From Vombatus ursinus (taxonomy: Eukaryota; Chordata; Mammalia; Diprotodontia; Vombatidae): a stretch of DNA of 64,000 nucleotides. This document shows, piece after piece, positions 10,826-22,493 of this stretch; within the stretch, counting starts at the first letter, position 1; the number at the start of each line of letters is the position of its first letter. Location of the stretch: contig NW_020954630.1 in NCBI RefSeq assembly GCF_900497805.2, positions 5,197,864 to 5,261,863 on the forward strand, in the 5' to 3' direction. The translations under genes were made by a program, and so were the position numbers. The notes beneath the pieces are model-generated. The model was not told the DNA's origin and ran no database searches. It saw nothing but the letters and a program-made list of their open reading frames with translations.

Positions 10826-11465
10826 ACAGGTACAAGGCATTGCCCTAAGCCCTAAATATTTCCTACCCACAAGGATTTCCCACATGTATTTCTCTATGAA
10901 CACCTCTGATGAGACCTTCAAAGTGAATCTAGAATACTGAAGCACTGAGCGCTCCATTTTGGGATCACTTCTAGATGAGGCAATGTTCTCACCTCCCAAA
11001 ATTAAAGGCATAGATTACATTCAGTTTGACAACAAAAAACAAGTATGACCAGAAGGAGAAAATCCTGTAGTAGGGAAGTCATGCTCACCCAAAAGATACC
11101 CTCCTACATGAAGGTGTTTGGTGACAAATGTCGAAAGATGGTACAACATGGATTTCCAAACTAAGTTGTTTCCCCATGAAAAATAATAGATTTGTCGTTT
11201 AGATGAATTCTTCCATTCCCTGAGGTAGAGGCTGGAAAATCTACCTTGCCATTAGGGAGACATGGCACACAAGAAAAACAGTAAAATGATAATACTACCC
11301 CAAGTCCTAGGCAGTTGAAAAATTATGTAAAATGGCTTTTTCCCCTCTTTTTCAGAAAATAAAATAATAGTAGTAATAAGGAGGAAATGGGCATCCACAG
11401 CAATAAATAGAAAATATTAATGGCCTGAACAGTTTGGAAAGAATGTCATAAGCTGTGGGATGATA
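10826..11465. other. Non-coding stretch
   Basis: No repeat or gene recognised. A minus-strand open frame of 98 codons (10715-11011) overlaps the SINE tail and has no family signature. Confidence 0.4.
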
Positions 11466-11709
11466 AGAGTTAGCATTCATATAGTTTTAAGGTTTTCAGA
11501 GCACTTTAAAATATTATCTCAATTTATCTTAAAAAACAGTGACTCTGGGAGGTAACTATCATTAAACCCATTTTGTAGATAAGGAAACTGAAGCAAACAG
11601 AGGCCATGACTTGAGTAGGGTTACATAACTTGTGTCTTGAAAGTGATTTGAACTTGGGCCTTCCTGACTCCAAATCTAGCTGTCCATCCACTGTGCCACC
11701 TAGCTGTCA
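11466..11709 (-). repeat. THER1/MIR-type SINE
   Basis: ATTCATATAGTTTTAAGG 3' end, AAGCACT-type motif, TAGATAAGGAAACTGAAGCA CORE and TCCACTGTGCCACCTAGCTG head on plus. Near full length. Confidence 0.8.
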
Positions 11710-12239
11710 CTTGTGGGACAAGCCCAACTGCCTTGCATTATGGGCCTCACTCTAGATAAGACCTGCCCTTCTCTGGGCTTGCCAACTTAAAGGGATGGTT
11801 TCTGTTCATTCAGTCTGCCAACAAAGTAACATGTTTTGAGTTTTGGCAGTGTTCATTTTCCATCTTTACCACAATGTAGAGACATTTTTAAATGTTTAAT
11901 CATTGTATTAAGTTTAAAACTATTTAAGAATTATAATGCAAATTTACAGCATTCACCATCAAACTGATTATGCAGAGTTGAAATGTACAATCAACATCTT
12001 ACATTGATTCAGAAAATCTGTTCATTTGTGTTTCAGAACTGAATAATGGCTCTAGTGTTCTCTGAGTCTGTGAGTTTATGAAATAGGAGAAAAAATCATT
12101 TGGAACACAGAAGGAAGGAGTGACTTTATCACAGGAAAACATAATAGCATGAATATATGGATTTGGGGTAAGATCAGCTCAGAATATAAAATGCCAGAAC
12201 CAGAAGCAACCTAATGGAGCATCTTTTCTAAGTCTCTAC
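11710..12239. other. Non-coding stretch
   Basis: No recognised feature. Confidence 0.4.
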
Positions 12240-12540
12240 TGGAACTATCACTTCCCCATTAACCTGGACCAGTAACCTGGATTCCTCCCCTGGGCTCCCT
12301 TGGTTCTGATTTTTGCTTTACCTTGCCAGGCTAACCTCAACACTACTCCCATACAGATATAACATTCCCTCTCCCTGTCTTTCAGCTACCTTAGATCCTC
12401 CTTCTTTCCAGCTCCCCTTTATGTATCTCCTGTCATTGGAATGTAAGCTCCCTGAGGGCAGATTGTCTGTTTATCTGTATTTCTATTGCCAGAACTTAGC
12501 CTAGTGCCTGCCACACAATAAGTGCTTAATAATCGGTCTA
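12240..12540 (+). mobile_element. L2 LINE 3' end
   Basis: A decayed ORF2-end region leads into GGAATGTAAGCTCCCTGAGG, CTATTGCCAGAACTTAGCCT and ACACAATAAGTGCTTAATAA, the typical L2 3' terminus. Strongly 5' truncated. Confidence 0.75.
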
Positions 12541-12551
12541 TCTATGGATCC

Positions 12552-12708
12552 ATCTATCATTTATCTCACATTTTACAGATGAAGAAGTTAAGGTCAAAAG
12601 ATGACTTGGAAACTCAAGGTTAGAAAGCAAATCTTAGCAGTCAGTACTAGAACCTAGGGCATGGCCTCCCAATCCAGTGATTTTCTACTATATCATGCTG
12701 CATTATCC
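12552..12708 (-). repeat. MIR3/THER2-type SINE
   Basis: CACATTTTACAGATGAAGAAG then CTAGAACCTAGGGCATGG and TTCTACTATATCATGCTGC on plus. Confidence 0.6.
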
Positions 12709-12786
12709 TCCATTAGGTGAATCACCCTAAAGTCACCATTTTCATTCATTCACTCCCCTGATCAAAAGTCATTAATAGGGGAATCA

Positions 12787-12915
12787 ATGTGGCATGATGA
12801 ATAAAGCTCTGGTAATAGAGTCAGGAAGTCGTGGGTTCAAATCTCACTTCTAAGACATATAAGAGGTATGACCCTAGTCTAGTCACTTAACCCCTTTGTG
12901 TTCCAGTGTCCTTTA
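12787..12915 (+). repeat. MIR-type SINE head
   Basis: TGTGGCATGATGAATAAAGC head, GTCGTGGGTTCAAATCTCAC B-box and TAGTCACTTAACCCCTTTG. The tail is replaced by the next element. Confidence 0.7.
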
Positions 12916-12919
12916 AACT

Positions 12920-13146
12920 AGGCTACTGTCATTCAATTGTGTCCAACTCTTTGGGATCCCATGGACCATACTGTCTGTGGGATTTTCTAGGCAGATAATG
13001 GAGTGCTTTACCATTCCTTTCTCAAGCAGATTAGGGCAAACCTTGCCCAGGGTCACACAGCTAGTGAGTGTCTAAGGCTGGATTTGAACTCAGCCCTTCC
13101 TGACTCCAGACTCAGTGCTCTATCCACTGAGCCACCTACCTGCCCC
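12920..13146 (-). mobile_element. MAR1-like CORE-SINE
   Basis: GTCATTCAATTGTGTCCAAC through CTTGCCCAGGGTCACACAGC to CTCTATCCACTGAGCCACCT on plus. A short deletion lies around the GATGAGG core. Confidence 0.85.
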
Positions 13147-13149
13147 AGC

Positions 13150-13525
13150 ACTGGCCTAGGTGCTTTATTTTACACATAATGCTCCATCTCTCAACTCTCT
13201 GCCTTTTTGCCCCTTGACTAGAACGTTCTCTTTCCTCACCTCCAACTTCTGGCTTTCCTGGCTACTTTCAAGACTCGGATAAAACCTCTGCCACAGGCCG
13301 TTCCCTGCCCCCACAACTTCTAATGCCTTTCCTCTGAGATTACCATGCATTTTTATCTCTTGTATGAACAGTTATTGTTTTTCTTTTTAACATGTGGTCT
13401 CCCTCATTAGAAAAGGACCTTCTTGAGGACAGAAACTGTGTTTTTGGCCTCTTTGCAACCCCAGTGCTTAGCACAATCACTGACACACAGTGAATACGTT
13501 ATAGATGCATGTTTACTGACTTTCA
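13150..13525 (+). mobile_element. L2 LINE 3' end
   Basis: ORF2-end-like CAACTTCTGGCTTTCCTGGC, then ACCTTCTTGAGGACAGAAAC and CCCAGTGCTTAGCACAATCA and a diverged AATACGTTATAGATGC end. Confidence 0.75.
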
Positions 13526-13562
13526 TTTGGTTATAGAGCTAAGATTTGAAGGTCATCATTTT

Positions 13563-13604
13563 GTATTATTATTATTATTGTTATTATTATTATTATTATT
13601 ATTG
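13563..13604 (+). repeat. (ATT)n microsatellite
   Basis: Almost pure TAT/ATT triplets with one G interruption. Confidence 0.95.
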
Positions 13605-14594
13605 AGACTGGATCTCTTTATTATCTCAAGCAAACTGTAAATGTAACAGCCACTCATGGGCCAAGTCATCATGTCATCATTTTGGTGATGACAGTTCCAG
13701 TCATTAAACTGACTGAATCCCCTGAGACAAAAAGCATGAAGGGCAAGGTCCCAGAAGGAATGTATTCACTGTGATGATGCTCATCCGCACATGTGCCACT
13801 TTCACCCACCCCCTCAAAAAAAAAGTTTTTCATAGGAAAAGTGTAAGTAGGAATATATTATATAGGACTTGTGCTATGGTTCTTTAGTGTAGGACAAATG
13901 GCCTTATAAATAATGAAGCCTCAAGTTTTGGAATAAACAAAACCCTTTGGATAGGTCAGAACAGACTCAGCTTATTCCAAATTCTTCGAAATACTGAAGA
14001 CTAATAAGCTACAAAAGACTCCATCTTGCTTCCCTTTTTGGTTGCATTTTAGTGTGCTCCTGATATGTTCTGTAGTCTCCTTGCAACAACAGCACTATGT
14101 GTTTGATCCATTTTTGACTGAGATCTTGCCTAATATTTATTTTAAATGAAATGGAATATTCATCAAAGTGAAAAACCAGCTCCTGCAAGTTCATTGCCTT
14201 AGACTGAAGAGAGAACACAGCTCTTTTCCTTCTTATGGTCCTTCTGGGACAGTGTAGGATTTGGTGCCACAGACTTATTATCATAATTGAAACACACTCA
14301 CCCAAAGGGCAGCATTTTGTACACTGTCTGTATCAAAATTACATGAAGATGTTTTTATCTGCAGTTCTCTTGTTACTTACATTTTGCCAAAAGATTCACT
14401 GCTAAGTATTCAACTAGGCTTTCTTTTTCTTTCCTCAGCCAGATTTCAGTTGTTGAAGATTTTTTAGAGTATTTTTTCTTTCTATTTTCTTGTTTTTCTT
14501 AAACAGAACCAATGATCGTAATATTCCAAAAATTTCCCTTGTTCCAATGTTGAGTGATGTTACTAAGTTGCAAAATGAAGCTAGATGATTGGCA
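13605..14594. other. Non-coding stretch
   Basis: No gene or named repeat recognised. The 98-codon minus open frame at 14009-14305 has no family signature. Confidence 0.4.
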
Positions 14595-14728
14595 ATATGG
14601 TGAGGAAATTACCTAGGTTCTACTTCTAGGTCCACTACTAATTAGCTAGGTGACTTTGATCATGTCCTTTCACCATTTTAGGGCCTCAGTTTCCCCATCT
14701 GTAAAATGAGACATCTCACCTAGAAGAG
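14595..14728 (+). repeat. MIR3/THER2-type SINE
   Basis: TAATTAGCTAGGTGACTTTG CORE and GGGCCTCAGTTTCCCCATCT then GTAAAATGAGACATC. Confidence 0.7.
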
Positions 14729-14754
14729 GGAATCACAATCTGAGGTACACTTAT

Positions 14755-14850
14755 GTTCTCAAACTGGGGACCCTAAAGGGGTCTATGGATAGATTTCAGG
14801 GGGTCCATGACCTAGATGGGGAAAAATTTTCTCTGGAAATATTTTTTTTC
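14755..14850 (+). repeat. hAT-like DNA transposon fragment (tentative)
   Basis: Begins GTTCTCAAACTGGGGACCCT and carries GGGGGTCCATGACC. This resembles the CAGTGGTTCTCAA-type end of Charlie-group elements. A similar but reversed fragment lies at 39765-39868. Confidence 0.35.
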
Positions 14851-15039
14851 TTGACTAGACCTATGAAATTACCCACATAGAGAATTCCCAGTGTAGAAAC
14901 TCCCTCTACCAACAAGGATTAGCCACTCACCTGTAATTTATAGCCTTAGAAAGTCACCTGGAACTAAGACATTGAATTGCTCATCCAGTTTGTATGATTT
15001 AAAAGCGGGACTTAAATCTAGCTCTCAACAAGCTAAGAG

Positions 15040-15165
15040 ATACCGCTTTTGGTGCAGTTATTATCATCTCCATTTTTAAAGTTATGAAACTGAGGCTCAG
15101 AAGCTTCCCCATGGTCATATTACCAGTGACAGAACCAGAACTTACCTACAAAGGTAGCACTGTTT
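15040..15165 (-). repeat. MIR-type SINE
   Basis: TTATCATCTCCATTTTTAAAG, GAAACTGAGGCTCAGAAG and a decayed B-box on plus. Confidence 0.6.
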
Positions 15166-16076
15166 CCATTGGTTCTACCAAAACTTCCTCTTTCTTTTGA
15201 ATCCTGTATATTTTCATAATGAGTCTGGATAACTTTATGCATGACAGGGTGAGAGGTAGCTACTACTAAGAGAAGACAGACTATTGTTAGCCTTAAAGGT
15301 TGTAACTGAGAGGAAAAAAATAGGCCTTCCTCCAGCATGTCTCATTGGGAAAGCACTATTGGCAGAACACTGGGCATGATGGCACATATGGCAGTTTCTA
15401 TGCTCCTGTACTCTACTCACTCACTGGATCCATCTATTTATTCTATGCCAAGAAATTTCTATTGTCCTACGCTCTATACTTAAAACATTACTGAGCATTC
15501 ACTGAGTGTATTTATTTAGCTTTTGTGGGAAAAAAAAATTTGTGTCAGGGCACCTCATTCCATTTAGACAAAAAGAGCAGAGGGAAATAAATGACTTCAC
15601 ATTGTGTGGTTTGCTTAATTAAACCCAGTTTTAATAACAAACAGTGTATTCCTGACTGTCAGGTTATAGCAAAAAAAAAAAGTATCTATGCATTATTCTT
15701 TTTCTTCTATGCAAGAAAGATTAAAGACTCTCACTATTGGTTCCTTGGAATTATTTTCCTTGAGGTGCAGCCAAGACATTATAGTCAGATTGGCACAAGC
15801 AGCAAGAAACCAATATATCAGCTCCAAAAATTAAGAGAAAAACTGCTCTCTAAGTGAAACAAATCAAGTTGCCTCACCATAAATGGCATCAAGGTGTTGC
15901 CTGCAAAATGACAGGTCAGACAAATACAGCCAGGAGAAAACATTTTTTCAAAATGATAATCACTGCTTCTTCTTATGTTTGCCTTGGCTGTGAAGCTATT
16001 CCATAAAGCAAGGAAAACCAGATTATGGAAGTACAGTAAAATCCTGTTGTAACATCCCTTGCCCAAGAGCTGACAA
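15166..16076. other. Non-coding stretch
   Basis: Several short open frames on both strands, none with a recognisable family. No repeat named. Confidence 0.4.
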
Positions 16077-16172
16077 TGCATCATTGCTAGGAAGTCAGAA
16101 GACCTGGGCTCTATGCCTATCTCTGCCACTTCCTGGTTGTGTGACCTTGGGCAAGTCCTTTCACCAAAATGG
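16077..16172 (+). repeat. MIR-type SINE
   Basis: GGAAGTCAGAAGACCTGGGC and GGTTGTGTGACCTTGGGCAA. Head to CORE only. Confidence 0.7.
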
Positions 16173-16214
16173 ATTTGAAATTGTATATTGTACTGTGAAG
16201 GCTAGGATTACATT

Positions 16215-16352
16215 TTATTGCTCAGAGATCAAAGGATTTGGAGCTGGAGGGGACCTTGGAGATTACCTAGTCCAACCTCTCACTTTACAAATGAGAAAAC
16301 AAAGGTCCAGTAAAGTGAAATGCTATGTCAATAATGCTAGGCCCTCCTCAGA
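16215..16352 (-). repeat. MIR3/THER2-type SINE
   Basis: GAGCTGGAGGGGACCTTGGA, CCTAGTCCAACCTCTCACTT and AAATGAGAAAACAAAGGTCC on plus. Confidence 0.75.
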
Positions 16353-16784
16353 ATAGTCCATAGAGGGCAAAATATTTGTTGAATAAATGAATGAACGAAT
16401 AAATGCTCTCTGTATCCTCAGTTTCTCTCTCTACTTGGGAGCATCACTCTCACTGTAACTTGGAAATTCTCCACCACGTAACAGCATTATGATAGGATTC
16501 TCTTATATCTCCAAATCTTATACCCAAACCTAGGAGGTCTCTACCATTCTATCCCATCTGTGGCTGTAGCAACACTTTGCAGTACTAGACGGTAGAGGAA
16601 TGGGCAGGACAACAATTCAACTGAAAAAGATCTGGGGATTTTGATGGACTGCAAACTCAACATGAGTGTATGACATAGCAGCCACAAAAATCGTGTAAAG
16701 AGAAGTATAGCACCCAGCACTGGGGAGGCTGGTAGTCCTACTGCATTCTCTTCTGGTCAAATCATATATGAAATAATAGATACA

Positions 16785-16922
16785 GGGGAAAGCACTGATT
16801 CTGGAACCAGAGGACCTTAGTTCAAATCACAGCTCTGATACTTACTACCCATATTACCTTGGACAAGTCAATTAACCTTCTTGAGCCTCAGTTTCCACAT
16901 TTGTAAAAGGGGGGTTGGTCTA
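16785..16922 (+). repeat. MIR3-type SINE
   Basis: GGGGAAAGCACTGATTCTGG, TTAGTTCAAATCACAGCTC and CCTCAGTTTCCACATTTG. Sits in the L3 element. Confidence 0.7.
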
Positions 16923-16924
16923 TA

Positions 16925-17446
16925 AGACAGTTTGGTAGTACAGGAGATAGATTACTGGCCCTGGAGTAAGGAAGACCTGAGTCCAAATCCATCCTTAGAT
17001 ACTTCTTAGCTTTGTGACCCTGGACAAGGCACTTAACTTCTGTCTCATCTTCCTCAACTGTAAAATGGAAATAATAATTGCACCTACCTCTTACGGTTGT
17101 TGTGAGGATTAAATGAGGTAAAATTTGTGAAGTGCTTAGACAAAGTACCAGGCACATAATAGGCATTTGTTGTTAGAGTCATTTTAGTTGTGTCCAAATC
17201 TTGAGGACCCCATTTGGGTTTTTTTGCTTGTTTTTTGGCTAAAATACTTGAGTGATTTACCATTTCCTTGTTCAACTCATTTTACAGATGAGAAAATGGA
17301 GGCAAATAGAATTAAGTGACTTGCCCAGGATCACATAGCTAGTATATATCTGAGGTTGGATTTGAACTTAGGTCTTTCTGACTCTAGGCCTGGTGCTCTA
17401 TCCACTGCACCACCTAGCTGCCTTAGTAGGTATTTAATAAATGCTT
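16925..17446 (+). repeat. THER1/MIR-type SINE split by MAR1
   Basis: Full head (GGTAGTACAGGAGATAGATT), GTTGTTGTGAGGATTAAATG and AAAGTACCAGGCACATAATA. The terminal AGTAGGTATTTAATAAATGC resumes at 17426 after the MAR1 insertion. Confidence 0.8.
17167..17425 (-). mobile_element. MAR1-like CORE-SINE
   Basis: Full-length: TTGTTGTTAGAGTCATTTTA to CCACTGCACCACCTAGCTGC on plus. (A/G)TAGG(C/T)ATTT at both sides looks like a decayed target-site duplication inside the THER1 end. Confidence 0.9.
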
Positions 17447-17515
17447 TTTTCATCCCTCCCTCCCTTTTTCCATTCCTTCCTTTTTTCCCTCCTTTCTTTC
17501 CTTCCTTCCTACATT
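17447..17515 (+). repeat. Pyrimidine (TTCC/CCCT)n tract
   Basis: Continuous C/T run with CCTT and CCCT units, following the THER1 tail. Confidence 0.9.
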
Positions 17516-17779
17516 GGTTTCTTTTAGCTCTGTATCTATGATATCATCCTATTGTGTTCATTTCTGGACAACATGCTTTAGAAAAGGCATTGAAAAAATG
17601 AAGAGAAAGGTCCTCAGAATGGTAAAAGATCTTAGGATAAGTTGAAATATCTAGCCTGGAGAAGACTGAGGCATAGAGGGACCATGCTATCTTGATTCAA
17701 GGACTGCCCTTTGGAAGAAGGAATAGAATTCTGTTTGTCTCGAGAAAGCAAAATGAGGAACAACATACAGAAGCTTTAA

Positions 17780-17937
17780 CCTCTTCAACTTCGCTATTCT
17801 TATCTATCAAGTGAGGATAATAATAGCATCCACCTGTCAGGGTTGTTTTGAGGCTTCTGTGAGATGATATATGTAAAAAGCTTGGCTCATGTTAAAACAC
17901 TTCAAAAATACCACTTATTCCTGTTATTATCATTATT
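17780..17937 (+). repeat. MIR-type SINE 3' part
   Basis: CAAGTGAGGATAATAATAGC, GGGTTGTTTTGAGGCTTC and TTATTATCATTATTATC. Confidence 0.65.
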
Positions 17938-18034
17938 ATCCATTAACCTCCTTGTACGAGGTGTGGCGAGGCGTATGAGAAATGTAGAAGACACCCTGAA
18001 GGTCTTAAGGAACCTCAATGGAAAGAAGAGTTCT

Positions 18035-18205
18035 CTCTGTGAAATGGTGATTCATGGGCCTAGGACTCTACCACTTAAGTTACTTCATCCATCTTCATCT
18101 TAACCTTTCTGGGCCTCAGCTGCTTCTTCAATAAAATGAGGAGGTTGGAATCTATGACGTGTAAGGTCCTTTCCATCTCTAAATTTATTATCCTTTGATC
18201 CCATG
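18035..18205 (+). repeat. MIR3/THER2-type SINE
   Basis: TTTCTGGGCCTCAGCTGCTT, AAAATGAGGAGGTTGGAATC and AAGGTCCTTTCCATCTC. Confidence 0.7.
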
Positions 18206-18342
18206 AACACACATGACAAACCCTCTATGCCAAGCTTAGTCAATAGACATCTTGATTTGGTCAACCAAAATATTTATCATCCTACAATCATTTTCTAATG
18301 ATGAGCCCGTCTAGGCTTAATTATATTTGTTCTTGGATAATT

Positions 18343-18607
18343 TAGTTGTTGTTGTTGTTGTTGAGTCATTTTAGTTGTGTCTGACTCTCCGTGACCCCAT
18401 TTGGGGTTTTCTTGGCAAAGACAATGGAGTGGTTTGCCATTTCCTTCTCCAGGTCATTTTACAGATGAGGAAAATGAGGAAAGCAGGATTAAATGACTTG
18501 CCCAGAATCACACAGCTAGTAAGTATCTGAGGGCAGATCAGAATCAGAAAGATGAGTCTTCCTAACTCCAGACCTGGCAGATAGAGTATCTACTGCACCA
18601 CCTAGAG
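18343..18607 (-). mobile_element. MAR1-like CORE-SINE
   Basis: GTTGTTGTTGTTGTTGAGTC tail, CCATTTGGGGTTTTCTTGGC, CORE and TACTGCACCACCTAGAG on plus. Full length and well preserved. Confidence 0.9.
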
Positions 18608-19529
18608 AGGGTTTATTGTCAAGTTCGTATTCAAAGTGTTTGCAGTTTGGTAGGACCCATTGGTTGGGTTGAAGAATGCTGGGTCACTTTCATACCATGA
18701 AATACTTCATACATACTTCATACATATATAACTTCAGAGTAAGACTTCATGTGAAGATACTTGAAATAATAAGGAAAACAGATTGTGTGCACATAAAAAA
18801 GTAAAGACTATAGACATTTCAAAGGAAACGACTCTCAACTTATTCAGAGGATTTTCTGCAGATAGAAGTCTCTGGGCTGAAGAGCAGGATGAAAGTTCTA
18901 GCTAAGTGGCTAAGAAGATGGGAAGGAGGCCAAGGGCACTTCATAAGACACTAATTCTAGGGCTAGGAGAACCACTGCCAGTGGGAGAGAGGGGGAAAGG
19001 GAGGGGATGCTTTTAGGGTTTCCCCTCCCTCTCTTCCTTATCTTTTCCATTCACATTGCCAGGCCTGCCTCTGCCGAGCCAACCCTAAGTCAAAAGTGGA
19101 GGTGATTGTAAGAGTGGGAAAGATAACATCCCAAGCAACATCTGTGGGATTTAAGAAAGGTGATAGAGGGGGAGGGGGGAAAGAAATCCCAAGCAGTAGC
19201 AGCAGGGAGGAATGGGGTGTTCCTGGGTCTATCAGTGATTCTTGACAAGCATTCAAGTCAAGAACCTTGTAAATAACCAAGTGCTAGACTGTGTGGTACT
19301 GTCAGTGCTATGGAAATTAAGAAAAGAGGGGATTTTTTGGATTCACTGATGCAGGACCTAAAAAGAAACTTTGCCTCTCATTTTTCAGACTACATATCTG
19401 CCTCACTCAAATCCAATTCACAGGAAAATCAAGATATTACCCCATGATGTTATTGGTCCTCTTCAAAAACAGAAGACAAACAACAACAACATGATGGGTT
19501 AAATGGGCCATAATATGACTGACAGGGGT
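18608..19529. other. Non-coding stretch
   Basis: Includes a G/A-rich patch at 18984-19015 and 19166-19182. No recognised repeat or gene. Confidence 0.4.
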
Positions 19530-19695
19530 GACATAGTCCATGGAAAGAGGATTGGATTTGGAGTCAGAGGACCTGCATTCAAACCCCAGTTCTGCTACAC
19601 ACTATCTAAATTGCACCTCTGTTTCCTTGTGTACAAAATAAGAGAGTTGCACCAGATTGCCCTTAGTATGCCTTCCAACTTTAAATCTACGAGCC
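19530..19695 (+). repeat. MIR3/THER2-type SINE
   Basis: ATAGTCCATGGAAAGAGGAT head, ACCTGCATTCAAACCCCAGT and GTTGCACCAGATTGCCCTTA tail. Confidence 0.7.
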
Positions 19696-20194
19696 ATTTA
19701 TTTTGGCATTCTCCAAAACCAATTCCTACTTCTGCAGCTGAATCAGTCCTTCATTGATTGCTAAAAATACCCAAACTAAACACACCAGCCATACTGCTAC
19801 CCATTTGTTTTACATGTAGGAACTCAGAGCAGAGCATTATCTCTGACCATGCAGGTGCCAGCTCTGCTCTGCAGTTATGCTTCCCAAATCTAGACCCAAA
19901 TTTGCAGATAGCTTTGAAGGCTCTTAGAAAATATGGTGTCATTGGATAGGCAATCTTAGAGATTATCAGGTACAGTTTTATCATGTGGCAGAGAAGGCGG
20001 CAGTTAAGTTCCCTCTGGACATGTGGAAACTCCTCTCTGATTCTCCAGCATTTAAGGAGAGCACCCAGGGAATTCTCCAGAATATTTTCCACCTGGCTGC
20101 CTATACAGTTCATCACCTCCAGAAACCCATTATTCTACAAAGTGAAATCAGCTCAGAAACTCATACCTTCTCAAATAATTTCCCATTCTAACTG

Positions 20195-20392
20195 CAGGAC
20201 TTCATGCCCTACACTGTGTAACCTCATCCTCCCTTTTCCTTTTCAGCTTTTAAATGTGTTATCTTCCCCCCCCCACCCCCGCCCAGTTACACTGGCAGCT
20301 CCTTGAAGGGAGGGACTGTCTTATACCTTTCTTTGTATCCCCACTGTTTACCCTAGTGGCCAAGGTGCTGAATAAATGTTTATTGAGTAAGA
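20195..20392 (+). mobile_element. L2 LINE 3' end
   Basis: GGCAGCTCCTTGAAGGGAGG, TTTGTATCCCCACTGTTTAC and GCTGAATAAATGTTTATTGA. It contains a C-rich run at 20267-20284. Confidence 0.7.
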
Positions 20393-20654
20393 AGGGAAAC
20401 TGATTTGCTTGATTTCCCAGGGGTAGTAAGGGAAATTATATTCCAAGCCAAGTCTTCTGACTCCTAATTCAGAGTTCTTTCCATTATGCCATGTTATTGT
20501 GTTGATCCTGGATTCACCTCTGGAGCAACTTTGATAATAACTAGGTATACTTGGCTTTAGAAGAACAGAATCTTACTGGTTGAAGATCTGTTCTCTTTTG
20601 AGAAGGATACAAATAGCATCTACAAAAAGTCATTGAATAAATTTAAGGTGACAA

Positions 20655-20848
20655 TAAAAAAAAAATTAATCAACCCATTATGTGTCTGGCACTGTGCTAG
20701 GCACAGGGGATACAGAGGTAAAAATGAAATAATCCCTGACTCTACAGACCTGACATAGAAGGTAACAACATATACAACATATACACATGTAAGTGCATAT
20801 AAAATAAATACAAGAATAATGATCCTGACAATTAACAAAATTATAATG
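20655..20848 (-). mobile_element. L2 LINE 3' end
   Basis: TATGTGTCTGGCACTGTGCT, AGGCACAGGGGATACAGAGG and CTGACTCTACAGACC on plus. Confidence 0.7.
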
Positions 20849-22204
20849 TTGTGTTTTAGTATTACAAGCCCGATGGTGAAGGGAAACCTGAAGACAATAG
20901 GAAGGTTAACTATATTGATTCCTAACCATGAAAATACTAGTTAATTGATACTGTTTGAGGTCCAGAATTGAGGGAGAAGTAAGGAGACTAAAGAGTTTTA
21001 GTCCAAAGAATGGGTGGTTCTGGAGTAGTGAAAAACCTCCATTTGGATTTGGATAAGAAGGAAACTTGGCTATTTTAAATAAGTATTCACATAGCCTTCC
21101 AATCCTCGGGGTTCATGGGATCAAGGTTCTGAATTTTTTTTTTCATATTTGCACAGATAGCATACTCAATCACAGCAGAAATAGAGGATTAATTAGTTTG
21201 GGCATGTTTGGAAAGATAAGTTTGTCCTCTCAATTTAAATTAAAAAAAAAACACCAAAAAACTCAAGGTGGAAGACAGCCAAGAGGTTATCTACTCCCTT
21301 GTCAGACCAGTTCAGAATTTTGCTAGTAATCAGGTAGACATATTTTTCCTGTGCCAACTTAAAATGACCTTGATAAATACATAATTTGTTAGAGGGAATA
21401 AACTGTTGCTGCTAACATGAATTTTTTGACACTTTTTGATGGGCAGTATGGTTTATAATTATTTAGAGGTGCTGCTATTTCTCATGTCAGCCCTTAGAGG
21501 GAGGTCAGCAGAAAGCAGTCCCATTTTACAGATGATAAATATAAGTAACCAGGCACAGAAGATTTGTTTTGTTTTGTTTATTTATTTATTTACTTATTTA
21601 TTTTTAGGCCAGGCTTTTTGTTTTAATTGAATTAAATTACTGTGGGGAAAATGTTTTGTTTCATTAAGTGGGAAACAACTATCGGTACAGTTCTCTCTGC
21701 ATACAAGGGCAAAAGAAGTGAGTGATTTTGAGTCTCTAGAGAAGCTAAAACAGCTAGATGAATGATCTGAGCTCTAGACTCTGTAGTATATGAAGCACCA
21801 TAACTGAAATACCAGAGTTATTTACCAACTTGCTGACTAAGTTAAAAAAGAAAAAAGGAAAAAAGATCCCTCTAATGATGGAGACTTTGACTGAGCAATG
21901 GTTTCCACACTCCAAAAAATGCTAAATGACTTTCATTTGCAATTGAGTCAGATGACCTTTTCTGGCAAATTTGCTTACTGCTCTGTTTTTATAAGCAGCC
22001 TGAAGAATGCCCAGGCTGGGGACGATGAGATTTACAAAACATTTTACAAAACATCTCTACTGCCAGCATACATATATCACATGTACATGTTATATGTGTA
22101 GACATATGTATGTAGATCATATAACATATTATAACATATATATTATATTAACATGATATGTGACTGCTTTTTTTTACAAACATAAAAGTATATGAATGAT
22201 CTGG
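20849..22204. other. Non-coding stretch with (TTTA)n and AT-rich patches
   Basis: (TTTA)n at 21567-21605 and a CATATA-rich patch at 22070-22160. No gene recognised. Confidence 0.45.
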
Positions 22205-22430
22205 GATTTCATTAATAGGGGGATGCCAGGGGGAATCTCTTTCCACTAAGGCAAATTAAAACCCATTTATGACTGAGGCACATCTTAGCAGATTACCTGA
22301 GGCAAATGGAGCTTAAATGACTTGCTCATGCCAAGTTGATCCCCCAAACTATTAAATGTCAGAGGCAAGATTTAAACCCATGTCTCTCTGATCCCAAGCC
22401 CAGCAGTGTGCCATGGCTTGGAAGCTGTTA
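22205..22430 (-). repeat. Marsupial tRNA-derived SINE
   Basis: AGGGGGATGCCAGGGGGAAT tail, CTTAAATGACTTGCTCATGC, TTTAAACCCATGTCTCTCTG B-box and GTGTGCCATGG head on plus. Same family as 10588-10825. Confidence 0.6.
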
Positions 22431-22493
22431 ACAACCACCGGAAAAGTTAAATAATTGAATGAATGTTAACCCCTTCAACTTAGTCACCTTAGG

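Larger units (their letters stand above)
16580..17795 (+). mobile_element. L3/CR1-like LINE 3' region, interrupted
   Basis: 16580-16768 (GGACTGCAAACTCAACATGA, AGAAGTATAGCACCCAGCAC, TCTTCTGGTCAAATCA) and about 17555-17795 (TGTGTTCATTTCTGGACAAC, AGCCTGGAGAAGACTGAGGC) are adjacent parts of the CR1/L3 ORF2 end. About 790 bases of SINEs and a CT tract separate them. Confidence 0.65.

Noticed and set aside
19751-20116. 121-codon minus-strand open frame, the longest in the window
   Set aside because: No recognisable domain, no promoter or splice context, and length is within chance for 64 kb.
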